From a virus, in the IMG/VR virus record IMGVR_UViG_3300017991_000298, positions 1 through 31,520 of that record: a DNA stretch of 31,520 nucleotides. One strand, given 5' to 3'. A program made the translations under genes and the position numbers. Of this stretch, positions 6,577 through 15,105 are shown one piece after another. The notes beneath the pieces are model-generated. The model was not told the origin of the DNA, did no database searches, and saw only the letters and a list, made by a program, of their open reading frames with translations. The stretch's first letter is position 1, and each line of letters opens with the position of its first letter.

Positions 6577-9089
6577 GATGACCTCCACGTATTGAGCCAC
6601 TCGCCAACAGCTGGTCCAGTGGCGCAAGTGACGCTATATTGCAGTTCCCCGTTTGCCGGATTTATCATGTCCACAAACTCAACACTCGTTATGAGATAGT
6701 TGTCTGCGGACAACCCTAGTGCAGCGTCGGTAATTGCTATCTGTTGACCGGGGACAAGACCAGCGCGCCAGCAACGGAACGTTATCTCGTCAGTAAACAC
6801 ACCGTAACGGTTCGCTATAGGCGTTGCTTTTGCCAGCGCTTCAGTTGCCGTCAGCGACTCGTCAAACGTGATGCGTGACTCATACCTCCCACTGGCTATA
6901 CCGTCGCTGTCAGGGTCTTCCAGCGCCTGCATATCGGCAATGGTTTCGTATGCCGCTCCACTCACATCTCTATATGATGTAGTTTCATCAAGCCACGTAT
7001 ACTGTATCCTGTAGCCCTGCTGATAAGTAGACGCTGTCGGATCGAGGTTGTCAGTATATTCACCAAGCCATATTCGATTATCACCCGTGCGATACACCAG
7101 CTCGTGCGGGGCTATTACGTTCACTTTTTGGTTCGTCGCCAGCGCGCCTTGATAGACATTGGTGATGGTTCTGTATGGACTGTCTGTATACGCTGATTGA
7201 CCATTTGTAAGAACAACAACTTCTGATTGAGCGGCGTCTGTGTCTATGTCTGTTCCAACGATAGTTACCGCCTCATCCTTCCAGCGCATTGACGAAAGGG
7301 TGATGTCTTGAGATGATGAATAACCGCCAACGTATAGCTCGGTAACAGTTGGCCATGAACCGTCTACGTAGACCGTGCTATCGTCGGTTAGTTTGATAAA
7401 GTCATACTGCACGTTCGAGTCATCATCGAGGCCCTTGACGCCAACGTATACCTCGCCATAGTCAGCCGCTGGTGTGATAGATAGATACTTCGATGTTGCA
7501 TCTGTGTCGCTTACATCATATATGCCAATGTTTCCAGCATCTGCGAACGTCGCGATTGTTGTCGCGCCCCATGTTACTGTAACTGTCCCAGCCGGAGCAG
7601 AATCAATTACGACGGCAAATATCACGTCCCATGTAGCAACACTAAGCGTTGTATAGGTTGTCCCATCAAGCGTTTCGCTAGCAGTGTCAACGCCACTCGT
7701 TGTTCCATCCTTGACGCCGTATATAGTTACGCTTTGCGTAGTATCGCCAGCGTCGTCGCTCACAATGCCGACCTCGCCGGTAGACTGTGTAATATTCGCC
7801 CCGGCAACATCCGCTTCGCGCTCTGTTACGTCCGTATCCTGTGGCTCGACCAACAGGCGCGTATACATGTTTCCAGACGCTCTTACGCTGACGCCAGCTG
7901 TCAAATCAGACGTGCTAGCGGCGAACGTGCATACGGTAGTTCCGCCTCCACCATCTGGCGCGGTAACCGTTACGTTGCCAGTTGGAGATTCCGATATTTC
8001 AACCGCCGTGATGTAGTACCACGTAGGATCCACCAGAACATCTGTTACCTCACTGTCATTATTGAGAGCGAGCGTTCTTGTGAAGTAATCTGTGCCGCCA
8101 CTGACTGCATATCCATAAAAAGTTACTGTCTTGCTTGTGCCTTCTGCGGCGCTGTCGCTCTGAATGCTCACATTGCCGCTGGCGCTCGGCTGCCCGAGGC
8201 CTTCGCCAGTCACGTTGAGCGCAATAGTTCTGCCGTCGGTGGCGCTTGCTTCGCGAGCGTACCGCTCCTCATATGGAAGCGTTGTGTCGTAAACCGCAGT
8301 CACGCCCAACAGTGTGTTGATGGGGTATGTCAGGTCCCATGAGCGCGGAGTTTCGCCAGTATACTCTAGCTCAATAAGTTCATATGTAAATGTTTGTATT
8401 CTGTCGTATGTGTAGTAGACCCTGTTCGCGAAGTTCTTGCGTCCCTGACGCCGCGCTACGTCCTGCACTGGATACGTGCCGTCAACGTCCCAAGGCGAAG
8501 ACGTCCCAGAAGTGCTTTGGATCAAAAGTTGGCGGTCTGGCGTGATCCTCCAGTAACACCCGATCTCATCAGCTATGGCGTCCAAAACTGATCGCATAGT
8601 GACATAGTCGAGTTCGAGGTCTTCCAGCGTTGTTGATCCGCTCGCCAGCGGATACGTCGGCGTGATCTGTATAGCGCCAATCTGAGACGATGGCAGGATG
8701 GGGTCATATGTGGAGGGGGTATACCAGATGCCCTCGTCATCAAGATATGTCGTAACGAGGTCTGCGATAACTTGATCTACCGTCTGGCCTGTATACGTTT
8801 CATTTACCAGTCTTCGGTCTGTTATCTGGTGCAGATCAGCGCATTCAACAACCTGTTCCAGCCGCGTAAGGCCCTGCACGACTGCTTTTGACCGTATAGA
8901 TTCAACAAAGCCTATGAAGATATTGCCCCTGTCAACAAACAGGCGGACAGGGTCTCCTATATCTATTGAGACGCTGGCCGCACGAGTCGCAAACGACAGA
9001 CGCATGCGCCCCTGTAGCGATATACCGCCACGCAACGATCCGGGACGTATCTTCGATGCTATGTCAGTTCCGCCGACATAAAGATTCAC
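6573..9089 (-). CDS. Tail hub / baseplate-like protein with inserted beta repeats
   Basis: An 838-aa product starting with GTG at 9089 (GTGA overlap with the 53-aa gene). Residues 1-290 have the layout of gp27-like tail hubs: a short strand start, IGDPVRLFVDRGNIFIGFV, then a domain with VDQVIADLVTTYL and TMRSVLDAIADEIGCYWRI. Residues 640-838 resume with EALAKATPIANRYG and a beta domain containing LVPGQQIAI. Between them, about 304-398 and 437-516 are similar repeats (SGNVSIQSDSAAEGTSKTVT and TGEVGIVSDDAGDTTQSVT; both contain GxVTVT), and 534-625 is a looser third. The inserted part probably protrudes from the tail tip. A hub role is inferred from position after the tape measure and from fold-like features. 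Confidence 0.72.
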   Translation of the reverse strand: MNLYVGGTDIASKIRPGSLRGGISLQGRMRLSFATRAASVSIDIGDPVRLFVDRGNIFIGFVESIRSKAVVQGLTRLEQVVECADLHQITDRRLVNETYTGQTVDQVIADLVTTYLDDEGIWYTPSTYDPILPSSQIGAIQITPTYPLASGSTTLEDLELDYVTMRSVLDAIADEIGCYWRITPDRQLLIQSTSGTSSPWDVDGTYPVQDVARRQGRKNFANRVYYTYDRIQTFTYELIELEYTGETPRSWDLTYPINTLLGVTAVYDTTLPYEERYAREASATDGRTIALNVTGEGLGQPSASGNVSIQSDSAAEGTSKTVTFYGYAVSGGTDYFTRTLALNNDSEVTDVLVDPTWYYITAVEISESPTGNVTVTAPDGGGGTTVCTFAASTSDLTAGVSVRASGNMYTRLLVEPQDTDVTEREADVAGANITQSTGEVGIVSDDAGDTTQSVTIYGVKDGTTSGVDTASETLDGTTYTTLSVATWDVIFAVVIDSAPAGTVTVTWGATTIATFADAGNIGIYDVSDTDATSKYLSITPAADYGEVYVGVKGLDDDSNVQYDFIKLTDDSTVYVDGSWPTVTELYVGGYSSSQDITLSSMRWKDEAVTIVGTDIDTDAAQSEVVVLTNGQSAYTDSPYRTITNVYQGALATNQKVNVIAPHELVYRTGDNRIWLGEYTDNLDPTASTYQQGYRIQYTWLDETTSYRDVSGAAYETIADMQALEDPDSDGIASGRYESRITFDESLTATEALAKATPIANRYGVFTDEITFRCWRAGLVPGQQIAITDAALGLSADNYLITSVEFVDMINPANGELQYSVTCATGPAVGEWLNTWRSS

Positions 9090-9247
9090 TCTTCAGGGTC
9101 CAGTTTATGAGATACTGATCGTATCAACCCATCGGAACTTACTTGCGTTACGACGCATCTATTCCCGTCTTTGTCGATAAAGTGATCGTCAACGGACAGA
9201 TTGTCTAACGCCTTCGGGTTCGTTCTCAAATCAGGTGTTTCAGGCAC
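9086..9247 (-). CDS. Small 53-aa tail-region protein (GTG start)
   Basis: The frame runs from GTG at 9247 to TGA at 9086-9088. It overlaps the preceding stop by 8 bp and the GTG start of the hub gene by 4 bp (GTGA), with CGGAG upstream. The peptide starts with PETPDLRTNPKALDNL after the initiator and contains DDHFIDKDGNRCVVTQV, a small beta-rich domain. Its tight coupling on both sides and complete filling of the gap between two tail genes argue that it is real. Family and function not recognised; likely a minor tail-tip or assembly factor. Confidence 0.68.
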   Translation of the reverse strand: MPETPDLRTNPKALDNLSVDDHFIDKDGNRCVVTQVSSDGLIRSVSHKLDPEE

Positions 9248-9833
9248 GTCGGAGAACTCCGCTTATGTAGTAGTATCTATTAGTCGTCAGTGAGGCGTCT
9301 GTGTCGTTCGTATAGCGCAGAACAAGGTGCGAAGAGTCATTAGCTACCAGTTTCGGCGCAACGGCAGCAAGAGTAGGTACGTCTGTCTCAGCTGCTCCGG
9401 CGACAAGCGCAGATGTATCAGAGTTTACAGGTATCCCGTTCATGACATAACACTCTTTGTTATATGCAGCACTCCACACAATCGGCCATACCGCTCCGTT
9501 TATCTCCCATTGCCAATAGTGCGTCCCGCTTGAGTTTGACGGGTTCGGCGCTTGTGCAAACCAGGTATCTATATACAGCGCGTAACCAGATGCAACGGTT
9601 ATCGAAGTATCCTCTTGGTTAGGGTCGGTCCCTACGGCAGCACTGAGCAACACGCGAGTTGCTGACCCTTCTCCGAGCTTCGGCGCAACTATTAGGTTCC
9701 CATCGTCGCATTCAATCGCTTGCCATTCAGTCTCTCCGCTATCGTATGCACAAGGCGGTATGCCGGTGCTCCCACCGGCTGGAGGCGTCCCTTCGCGTGG
9801 AAGTTCCGTGCTGCTAAAGTCTGTCAATGCCAT
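9240..9833 (-). CDS. Unknown 197-aa tail-region protein
   Basis: The ATG at 9833 follows GGAGTATAGC and lies just past the tape-measure stop. The protein has a Pro/Gly-rich N-terminus (LPREGTPPAGGSTGIPP), then beta-rich sequence (NLIVAPKLGEG, SITVASGYALYIDTWF, HYWQWEINGAVWPIVW) and a C-terminal RYYYISGVLRRA. It lacks helices, so a beta-sandwich or jellyroll virion component is likely. Position between tape measure and hub is where siphoviruses often encode distal tail proteins, but no Dit signature is visible. Confidence 0.68.
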   Translation of the reverse strand: MALTDFSSTELPREGTPPAGGSTGIPPCAYDSGETEWQAIECDDGNLIVAPKLGEGSATRVLLSAAVGTDPNQEDTSITVASGYALYIDTWFAQAPNPSNSSGTHYWQWEINGAVWPIVWSAAYNKECYVMNGIPVNSDTSALVAGAAETDVPTLAAVAPKLVANDSSHLVLRYTNDTDASLTTNRYYYISGVLRRA

Positions 9834-9834
9834 G

Positions 9835-12090
9835 CTATACTCCGTAAACTGCCAGCTTGTCGCCAGCGCCGCGAATCACTGTGTCAATAATCGTATCGCG
9901 GTCGAGATAAACCTGCACTTGAGTGTTGCGCCCGCTCTTCAGGTCTTTGAGGGGTATGATCGCTTCAGGACCAGCCTCACCGGCGACACCGAGCGTTGGT
10001 TTGGTGACGATGCCACCGTCTGCCCAAAACTTGAGCTTCTTGATACCGCCCCACAGCTTTTTAGCGCCGCCCCATATCTTGTCTGCATTCATTATTCCTG
10101 ATAGTATCGCGCTTGGCAACTGAAGCCCTGGTATAGCTAAACCAAATGAACTCAAGCCACCGGCAATGTCTTTGAACGCGCCAAGACCGCCGGTAGCTTT
10201 CCCGATGAGCCCCGATACTCCTGTTGCGGCTTTCATGCCACCACCACCTCCGCCCCCTATCCCTCCAGCCAGCTTCCCGCTTTTGGCAATGAGATTACCA
10301 ACAGACGAAGAAGACTTCTTTTCCATATCTTCAAATGCTTGTTTCACTTTGCCGGTAGCTTCTTGCGTCGGAACAACCATCTCATCATTCAGACGAGAGA
10401 AGTTTTGAGATATACCGTCCATCATATCGGGAACATATGACCCACCAACTACTGCTTCATACATGTCCGCGAAAAATCCCACAACAGCATCTATCTTACC
10501 TTCGATCCAGTCAACAAGCGGCCCGAATACTGAACGGACTGTGGAGCTTATCGTTTCCCATGCGCCAGCCCAGTCGCCTGTGATGAACTGTATACCAGCT
10601 GTAACAATGCCCTTGAGGAGTTCAAACTCAGCACGTAAAAAACCTACGATATACTCCCATGCTGTCATGAAAACGTTCGTGATAGAATCCCATAGTTCGA
10701 CAAACCAATTGGCAACAGCGTCCCATATTGCACGTGCACGGGATGTTATAGCCTCCCATATTGCGACAACCTTCGGGCGTATCTCGTCCCAGTTATTATA
10801 GAGATAGACGCCTACTGCTACAAGCGCTGCAATAGCTGTTATTGCAAGACCTATCGGGTTTGCGGCGAGAAACTTGAGCGCTATTCCGAGACCTTTGATA
10901 ACGGGCACAAGGTTTGTCACAGCTGAAACAACAGAGCCTATTGCCACAAGAAGTGGTCCAGCAGCAGCCGCTGCTCCAAGAATTGCTATGATAACACCTT
11001 GTGTGGTGGGGCTCAATCTTGCAAACCAACCGACCATTTCAGCGATACGAGCTATTGCTCGCTCAATATATGGCTGAAGGTTTTCGAATGCTGTGAGCAA
11101 TGCTTGCCCAAGAGGTTCAGCAGCAACCATAACCTTCGCGCCAAGTTCTGCCATTCTGTCGCCGAAAGTTTTCGTGCTATCTGCTGCGGTGCCGATAGTT
11201 TCATCAGAGCCGTCCAACATTTCCATCAGTTCAGCAATCTCGAACCGACCCTCGCGGATAGCAGCGGCCATATCGGGGCCTGCACGCGCCCCAAATGTCT
11301 CTATGGCGATACGGTTAGCCTCAGCGTCGTCTCCAGCGGCCTTGATAGCGTCAGACAACTCGCGGAACGTTGCCGGTATGTCTTCAACTCCAGCAGCGGC
11401 CATTCGCGCAATGCCCTGACGCAAACCTCCCATAACCAATTCGGTGTTTACGCCCTCCTTGCCGAACTTACCCATAAGCGCAGCAGACTGCTCGAATGAT
11501 AGCCCAAGTTGGCGCAGTGGTGCACCATATCGTGTTACCATGTCGAGCAACTGAGAAACAGGCGGGCCTGTAGCCTGCGACGTGACGAACATCCTGTTCA
11601 GTGCGGCCTGTGCGTTATCTGACGATATTGCCCAGTCGCCAAACGCGCGGGTTCCGCGCTCAATCAGTGCGCCGGTATCTTCTCCTGTTATACGCCCAAG
11701 CTCTAGCATGTCTGTTGCTAGAGACTGTAATGCTGGCCCGGTAAGACCGGTCCGAGTGTTGAGGTCGGCGATTGCTTGCGCGGTGGCGTTGACGCCAGCC
11801 GGGGTAGCCTGAAATACGGCCCTGAAGTCATCGCCAAGAGCCTCAAGAGCCGCACCAGTGGCACCGGTCCCGGCACGAATAGTTGCCATGCCCTGGTTCA
11901 TCTTGTCGGCTGATGCGAGCAGTGCTCCGCCAGCAGCAACTATTGGTAGCGTGACATTCTGCGTCATCGACCTACCAATAGACGTCATTCGCTGTCCTAC
12001 AGCTGACACCTTGCGCGCCGCAGCGTCGAGCTTAGCCCCTACTTGGCTGGCATCTACGCCTAAGACGATTTCGAGTGTTTCACGACGCAT
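9835..12090 (-). CDS. Tail tape measure protein
   Basis: ATG at 12090 gives 751 residues; a TTG five codons upstream is the alternative. The N-terminus has the coiled segment and ATG-AALEALGDDF style repeats of TP901-type tape measures (MTSIGRSMTQNVTLPIVAAG, TGEDTGALIERGTRAFGDWA, FGARAGPDMAAAI). Hydrophobic helices lie around residues 370-470 (GVIIAILGAAAAAGPLLVAI), then Trp-rich amphipathic repeats, a Gly-rich linker, and the characteristic ADGGIVTKPTLGVAGEAGPE near the C-terminus. Tape measures set tail length at roughly 1.5 A per residue, which predicts a tail of about 110 nm. It follows the frameshifted chaperone pair, as in many siphoviruses. Confidence 0.93.
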   Translation of the reverse strand: MRRETLEIVLGVDASQVGAKLDAAARKVSAVGQRMTSIGRSMTQNVTLPIVAAGGALLASADKMNQGMATIRAGTGATGAALEALGDDFRAVFQATPAGVNATAQAIADLNTRTGLTGPALQSLATDMLELGRITGEDTGALIERGTRAFGDWAISSDNAQAALNRMFVTSQATGPPVSQLLDMVTRYGAPLRQLGLSFEQSAALMGKFGKEGVNTELVMGGLRQGIARMAAAGVEDIPATFRELSDAIKAAGDDAEANRIAIETFGARAGPDMAAAIREGRFEIAELMEMLDGSDETIGTAADSTKTFGDRMAELGAKVMVAAEPLGQALLTAFENLQPYIERAIARIAEMVGWFARLSPTTQGVIIAILGAAAAAGPLLVAIGSVVSAVTNLVPVIKGLGIALKFLAANPIGLAITAIAALVAVGVYLYNNWDEIRPKVVAIWEAITSRARAIWDAVANWFVELWDSITNVFMTAWEYIVGFLRAEFELLKGIVTAGIQFITGDWAGAWETISSTVRSVFGPLVDWIEGKIDAVVGFFADMYEAVVGGSYVPDMMDGISQNFSRLNDEMVVPTQEATGKVKQAFEDMEKKSSSSVGNLIAKSGKLAGGIGGGGGGGMKAATGVSGLIGKATGGLGAFKDIAGGLSSFGLAIPGLQLPSAILSGIMNADKIWGGAKKLWGGIKKLKFWADGGIVTKPTLGVAGEAGPEAIIPLKDLKSGRNTQVQVYLDRDTIIDTVIRGAGDKLAVYGV

Positions 12091-12747
12091 TATAAGACGC
12101 CCCAAATCGTTTGACTAACTCTTCATGCTCACGCTTGCGCTCTTCTGGCGACTTTTCTTCCTGCCTAGCTCCCCGCAGTAGCTGTTCAGGCGTCACGCGA
12201 TGCTTTTCCTCTAACTGTATGTTCAATAGATACGAAACAGCCCATGCAGTCCGGCGGTATGCTGCCTCCGATCTATCGCGCTCCCCATCTGCGGCCCATA
12301 GAGCCTCACGCATGGTCAAGCTCCATAGCTCCTCAGGGCTCATACCGAGGCGGAAACCGAGCTTTGCTATTGCTTCCCAGATGTCTTCTTGGTCGCCTTG
12401 CTCTGCTTCCGCCCCTGTGCGTTTCCCGCGTCGTTATCCACCGGGAAGCTCTTGATAAGTGCGTTGATGATCGTATCAGCACCTGTTACGATATCGCCGA
12501 ACTCGACCTCTGACTCAAGCTGCTCAATTGTCAGTTCAGGGCGTTCGTGCAACAGTCCTGCGTGGAGAATAGCCAGTAGATCATCCTCCGTCATGCTATT
12601 CAAGCGCTGCTCATTTCTGAACAAATCGAACAACGGACAGTCGAAGTGATCTCTGAGCACCCGCGCCGAACTCATGGGGAACCGTAGATTCACCGTCTTC
12701 CCACCAACAGTAAACGGGAACTTCTGCTGTGCTTCATGTGGTGTCAT
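12080..12747 (-). CDS. Tail assembly chaperone, -1 frameshift fusion (GT-like)
   Basis: If ribosomes slip -1 at GGGAAAC (12421-12427), the first 109 residues of the upstream chaperone join the second frame running from 12421 to 12080, giving about 222 aa. The second frame is open back only to a TAA just before the slip site. Across the junction it reads RTGAEAEQGDQEDIWEAI, then AKLGFRLGMSPEELWSLTMR, a typical second-half chaperone sequence, and ends in charged helices. The ATG at 12343 lies inside this domain, so independent translation is less likely. By analogy with lambda gpGT, the fusion would bind the tape measure during tail assembly. Confidence 0.72.
12367..12747 (-). CDS. Tail assembly chaperone (G-like, zero-frame product)
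   Basis: A 126-aa product from ATG at 12747 behind AAGGGACAATGA. It has VGGKTVNLRFPMSSARVLRD, a helical middle (LDDLL-type sequence EDDLLAILHAGL) and a Lys/Ser-rich end KATKKTSGKQ. Position between the major tail tube and the tape measure is diagnostic of tail assembly chaperones. The zero-frame protein should be the abundant form; a minority product arises by -1 frameshifting near codon 109. Function is by position and the frameshift signature rather than clear motif recognition. Confidence 0.8.
   Translation of the reverse strand: MTPHEAQQKFPFTVGGKTVNLRFPMSSARVLRDHFDCPLFDLFRNEQRLNSMTEDDLLAILHAGLLHERPELTIEQLESEVEFGDIVTGADTIINALIKSFPVDNDAGNAQGRKQSKATKKTSGKQ
12421..12427 (-). other. Programmed -1 ribosomal frameshift slippery heptamer
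   Basis: The minus strand reads G GGA AAC in the zero frame, exactly in X XXY YYZ register, at codons 107-109 of the chaperone gene. Lambda uses GGGAAAG at the same gene junction. A TAA in the -1 frame just upstream bounds the overlap window, and the downstream -1 frame stays open to 12080. Confidence 0.78.
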
Positions 12748-12763
12748 TCATTGTCCCTTATTA

Positions 12764-13219
12764 TCAAGGAGTATCTACAGCGAGCGCTCCGGTGCCCTGA
12801 ATAGAAATACTAACTGTTGAGGCTTCCTTCGTCGGCGCGGTAATTGAAACGCTCGTTACCACGCCGATACCATAGTAAGTCTGCGTTCCCGTTGAATACG
12901 GAACCGCGAGCTGCACCTCCACAACCGCTGGTGTCGTTGCGCTCAATATCTGATCCTCGAAGTAACCATATGCAGTATCGTCTGGTACATGCAGAGCGTT
13001 ACACTCTACCTCCCAAGAGCGATACCCAGGAAGATACTCTTCCCACAGATAGTCATCGTCTGTTGATTCAAGCTTTGCCGTAATGTCTACGGACGCGCCG
13101 TTGATCGTAAGTGTCGCGTCTGTCTGGCTCCCAAGAACAGTGCCAGCTGAAAACGAATCAATGTCAGTGTCCGATGTGGCCTTGACAAGCGCCTGAACGC
13201 CAAGTGTCGGTGAGCTCAT
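12764..13219 (-). CDS. Major tail tube protein
   Basis: ATG at 13219 follows GGAGGTTTGACA; a TTG two codons upstream is unlikely. The 151-aa beta-rich product has a tube-protein layout: N-terminal ALVKATSDTD arm, TVLGSQTDATLTINGAS, DYLWEEYLPGYRSWEVECN, then a strand with AVVEVQLAVPY and a C-terminal ISIQGTGALAV. It polymerises as hexameric rings around the tape measure to form the tail tube. Location between the tail terminator and the chaperones is canonical. It is the paralogue of the N-terminal domain of the LamG fusion at 5491-6576. Confidence 0.87.
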   Translation of the reverse strand: MSSPTLGVQALVKATSDTDIDSFSAGTVLGSQTDATLTINGASVDITAKLESTDDDYLWEEYLPGYRSWEVECNALHVPDDTAYGYFEDQILSATTPAVVEVQLAVPYSTGTQTYYGIGVVTSVSITAPTKEASTVSISIQGTGALAVDTP

Positions 13220-13221
13220 TG

Positions 13222-13614
13222 TCAAACCTCCGTCGCTGTAACGTCAAATATAACAGTGCCCCGTCTGAGATTATAATCTGGCACGGGGGCCGCCGTGTAA
13301 CACTCAACAGCGAGTTCTACACCTGCCAGATGCCAGCCGGTCACGGATAACGTCGCGCTATCTATGGCGTCTATCACGTCCTCAGCGAGGTCGTGTATCT
13401 GCAACGTTCCGTTATATTGTGCCCAGCAGTCTATGTTCACGCGCACTGACTGCACGTTGTTTGTTTTTGTGCCGAGGTGCGTCACGGACACCTCACCAAA
13501 TGTTGCGTATGGGAAGGACTGCCCGCTAGATGTTACCTCGTCCTTTATCGTCACTCCTGCCGTCGTCAACGCGTTCTTTAGCGCCACCTGCACGGGCCAT
13601 GCTGCGAGCTTCAT
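13222..13614 (-). CDS. Tail terminator / tail completion protein (DUF3168-like)
   Basis: A 130-aa protein starting MKLAAWPVQVALKNALTTAG, with FPYATFGEVSVTHLGTKTN, VRVNIDCWAQYNG and a C-terminal RRGTVIFDVTAT. The pattern of an N-terminal helix, the FPYxxxGE segment and the strand leading to a W-containing motif matches DUF3168 tail completion proteins, which cap the tube and join it to the head. It overlaps the preceding gene by ATGA. Confidence 0.8.
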   Translation of the reverse strand: MKLAAWPVQVALKNALTTAGVTIKDEVTSSGQSFPYATFGEVSVTHLGTKTNNVQSVRVNIDCWAQYNGTLQIHDLAEDVIDAIDSATLSVTGWHLAGVELAVECYTAAPVPDYNLRRGTVIFDVTATEV

Positions 13615-14111
13615 CCGAGTATCCTCTTCAGTCCAGACATAAACCGCTTCTGGACAGAATCAAATGCTGGTTTCATGAACGGCACCGGTCGTGTCCCCGG
13701 ATGGTCAACACGAGTCGTGTATATTGTATAACCGCCACGTCTGCTCGGTCGAATGAACGTAACCCTATCACCACTTCCGCCACGCGTAGACGTTCCCTTT
13801 AGTTGCGGCACGTTGAACTTGAGCATCTTCTTGCGCACAGGTCGAATAATGTGCGGGCGCGTGCCATACTCTCGAAACGCCGAGGCCGGGTGCCCTGACT
13901 CAACTATGCCAGTGAACCCATCATCCGCATAGCTGGCAGATATTTGACTAGCCACCGAAGCATTGTTTGCCCTACCCTTCGCCTGAGCGACCATTTCGTG
14001 AGTCGTTGACGCTATGTGCGACCGCAGCTTCTTCCGCGTTGGCGGCCAGAACCTGCGCAACTTACGAGCAATAGTATCTGCTCCACTTACCCTTACCGTA
14101 AGTCCGCTCAT
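13611..14111 (-). CDS. HK97 gp10-like head-tail/tail completion protein
   Basis: A 166-aa basic protein. It opens with VRVSGADTIARKLRRF and has a long helix (RSHIASTTHEMVAQAKGRA), then ESGHPASAFREYGTRPHIIR, a signature region of the HK97 gp10 family (ExGT.PHxI.P), and ends with VPFMKPAFDSVQKRF. The family forms part of the connector or tail completion complex. It overlaps the head-tail adaptor by ATGA and the terminator gene by ATGA, indicating coupled translation. Confidence 0.85.
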   Translation of the reverse strand: MSGLTVRVSGADTIARKLRRFWPPTRKKLRSHIASTTHEMVAQAKGRANNASVASQISASYADDGFTGIVESGHPASAFREYGTRPHIIRPVRKKMLKFNVPQLKGTSTRGGSGDRVTFIRPSRRGGYTIYTTRVDHPGTRPVPFMKPAFDSVQKRFMSGLKRILG

Positions 14112-14446
14112 GAGTCAACTATCTCCCTCTCCCATGCGTCAAACGATATACTGCGCTTTTGATCGTCAACTGTTGGCAAACCATCCATCACGAGCCAGCG
14201 CGAGCCCCACACGAACGCCAGCCGATGCGTTTCCAGCCTACTATCATACGCCATTTCGATCTTGTAGCGCCTCCCTGCGTCGTCCTGAAGCGCTACAATC
14301 TCCTCCCACCTGTTATCTACCTTGATCTTTGCGTAACCAGAAAATAGCGTAGTCCACGATCTGGCAAACCCTCCACCAGCGTCTTGAGTATCACTTGGCG
14401 TCTTGACGGTAACCGCATCGCGGTATCTGTTAGACATCTTCAGCAT
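14108..14446 (-). CDS. Head-tail adaptor (SPP1 gp16-like)
   Basis: A 112-aa protein with RYRDAVTVKTPSDTQDAGGG near the start, GYAKIKVDNRWEEI in the middle and RYKIEMAYDSRLETHRLAF followed by a C-terminal SFDAWER. This is the pattern of the Phage_H_T_join family, which closes the connector channel below the portal-adaptor ring. The ATG at 14446 overlaps the connector stop; a second ATG three codons in (14437) is an alternative start. Confidence 0.8.
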   Translation of the reverse strand: MLKMSNRYRDAVTVKTPSDTQDAGGGFARSWTTLFSGYAKIKVDNRWEEIVALQDDAGRRYKIEMAYDSRLETHRLAFVWGSRWLVMDGLPTVDDQKRSISFDAWEREIVDS

Positions 14447-15051
14447 ATGCGGATATCTCTATCTGCACTTATAAGCGCCACAACATCAGGCGGCAGGTCG
14501 TATACGTCTACGCCAGCACCCGCACTGTTCGATGGCACGCTCCCCGCCGACTGCTCGAACCAATGAGCAACCAATCGCCGCATTGCTGTGATATAACGTT
14601 CAGGCACGCCGGAGACGACACCCTCCGATACCGTCCCATATCCAACGCTTACCGTGAACCTGATGATGCCATAGGGCCATGAAGCACCAGTAACAGGAAT
14701 AACGGGTGCGGCCATATCGCCTTCCATGAGGCGGTAGTTGTCAGTTGATGAAGACGTCCACGTTACTTCATCGTCTTCTGAGTAGTCTATCGCGTCAATA
14801 CTCGTTATCGGTCGAATGCGAAGGTTGATCTTATCATTGACTGGCAACCTATCCTTTTCGACATAGATATACCATTGCTGGTCAACCATATACTCGTTGG
14901 CCCACGACTCGATTCTCTCTCTTGCAGCGTCCAACAGGCTGCCAATCAGATCGTCATGCGCTGTATTATCGGCAGCAATACCAAGCGCTGGCTTCACCGC
15001 TGCTTTCAAAAGCGGCTCTGCGGTCGGTGCTGTCTTGAGAACGTATCGCAT
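14440..15051 (-). CDS. Head-tail connector (gp6-like / phiE125 gp8 family)
   Basis: A 203-aa product. An N-terminal helical part (DDLIGSLLDAARERIESWAN) precedes a beta part (LRIRPITSIDAIDYSEDD), and the protein continues with a typical VPERYITAMRRLVAHWFEQ helix that matches the phiE125 gp8 / Phage_connect_1 family. It forms the first ring below the portal. GGAGATGTT precedes the ATG, and a GC hairpin (15067-15090) lies just upstream of this site. Confidence 0.83.
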   Translation of the reverse strand: MRYVLKTAPTAEPLLKAAVKPALGIAADNTAHDDLIGSLLDAARERIESWANEYMVDQQWYIYVEKDRLPVNDKINLRIRPITSIDAIDYSEDDEVTWTSSSTDNYRLMEGDMAAPVIPVTGASWPYGIIRFTVSVGYGTVSEGVVSGVPERYITAMRRLVAHWFEQSAGSVPSNSAGAGVDVYDLPPDVVALISADRDIRIC

Positions 15052-15066
15052 AACATCTCCAAGCTG

Positions 15067-15090
15067 TGGGGGCGCCCTGGAGCACCCCCA
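15067..15090 (-). terminator. GC-rich hairpin between capsid-accessory and connector genes
   Basis: TGGGGGCGC (15067-15075) pairs with GCACCCCCA (15082-15090) with one C-A mismatch. No T-tract follows on the minus strand, and the next gene's GGAG site lies just downstream. It could be a leaky terminator that lowers connector and tail expression relative to capsid genes, or an RNA-stability element. Confidence 0.6.
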
Positions 15091-15105
15091 TCAACTTACA
15101 TGTTG

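Noticed and set aside
12080-12343. Independent gene starting at ATG 12343
   Set aside because: The ATG lies within a domain that continues upstream in the same frame to a slippery heptamer; no Shine-Dalgarno site of quality precedes it.
5491-13219. Diversity-generating retroelement linking the two tail-tube copies
   Set aside because: The copies are diverged across their length rather than at adenine positions, and no reverse transcriptase is present.
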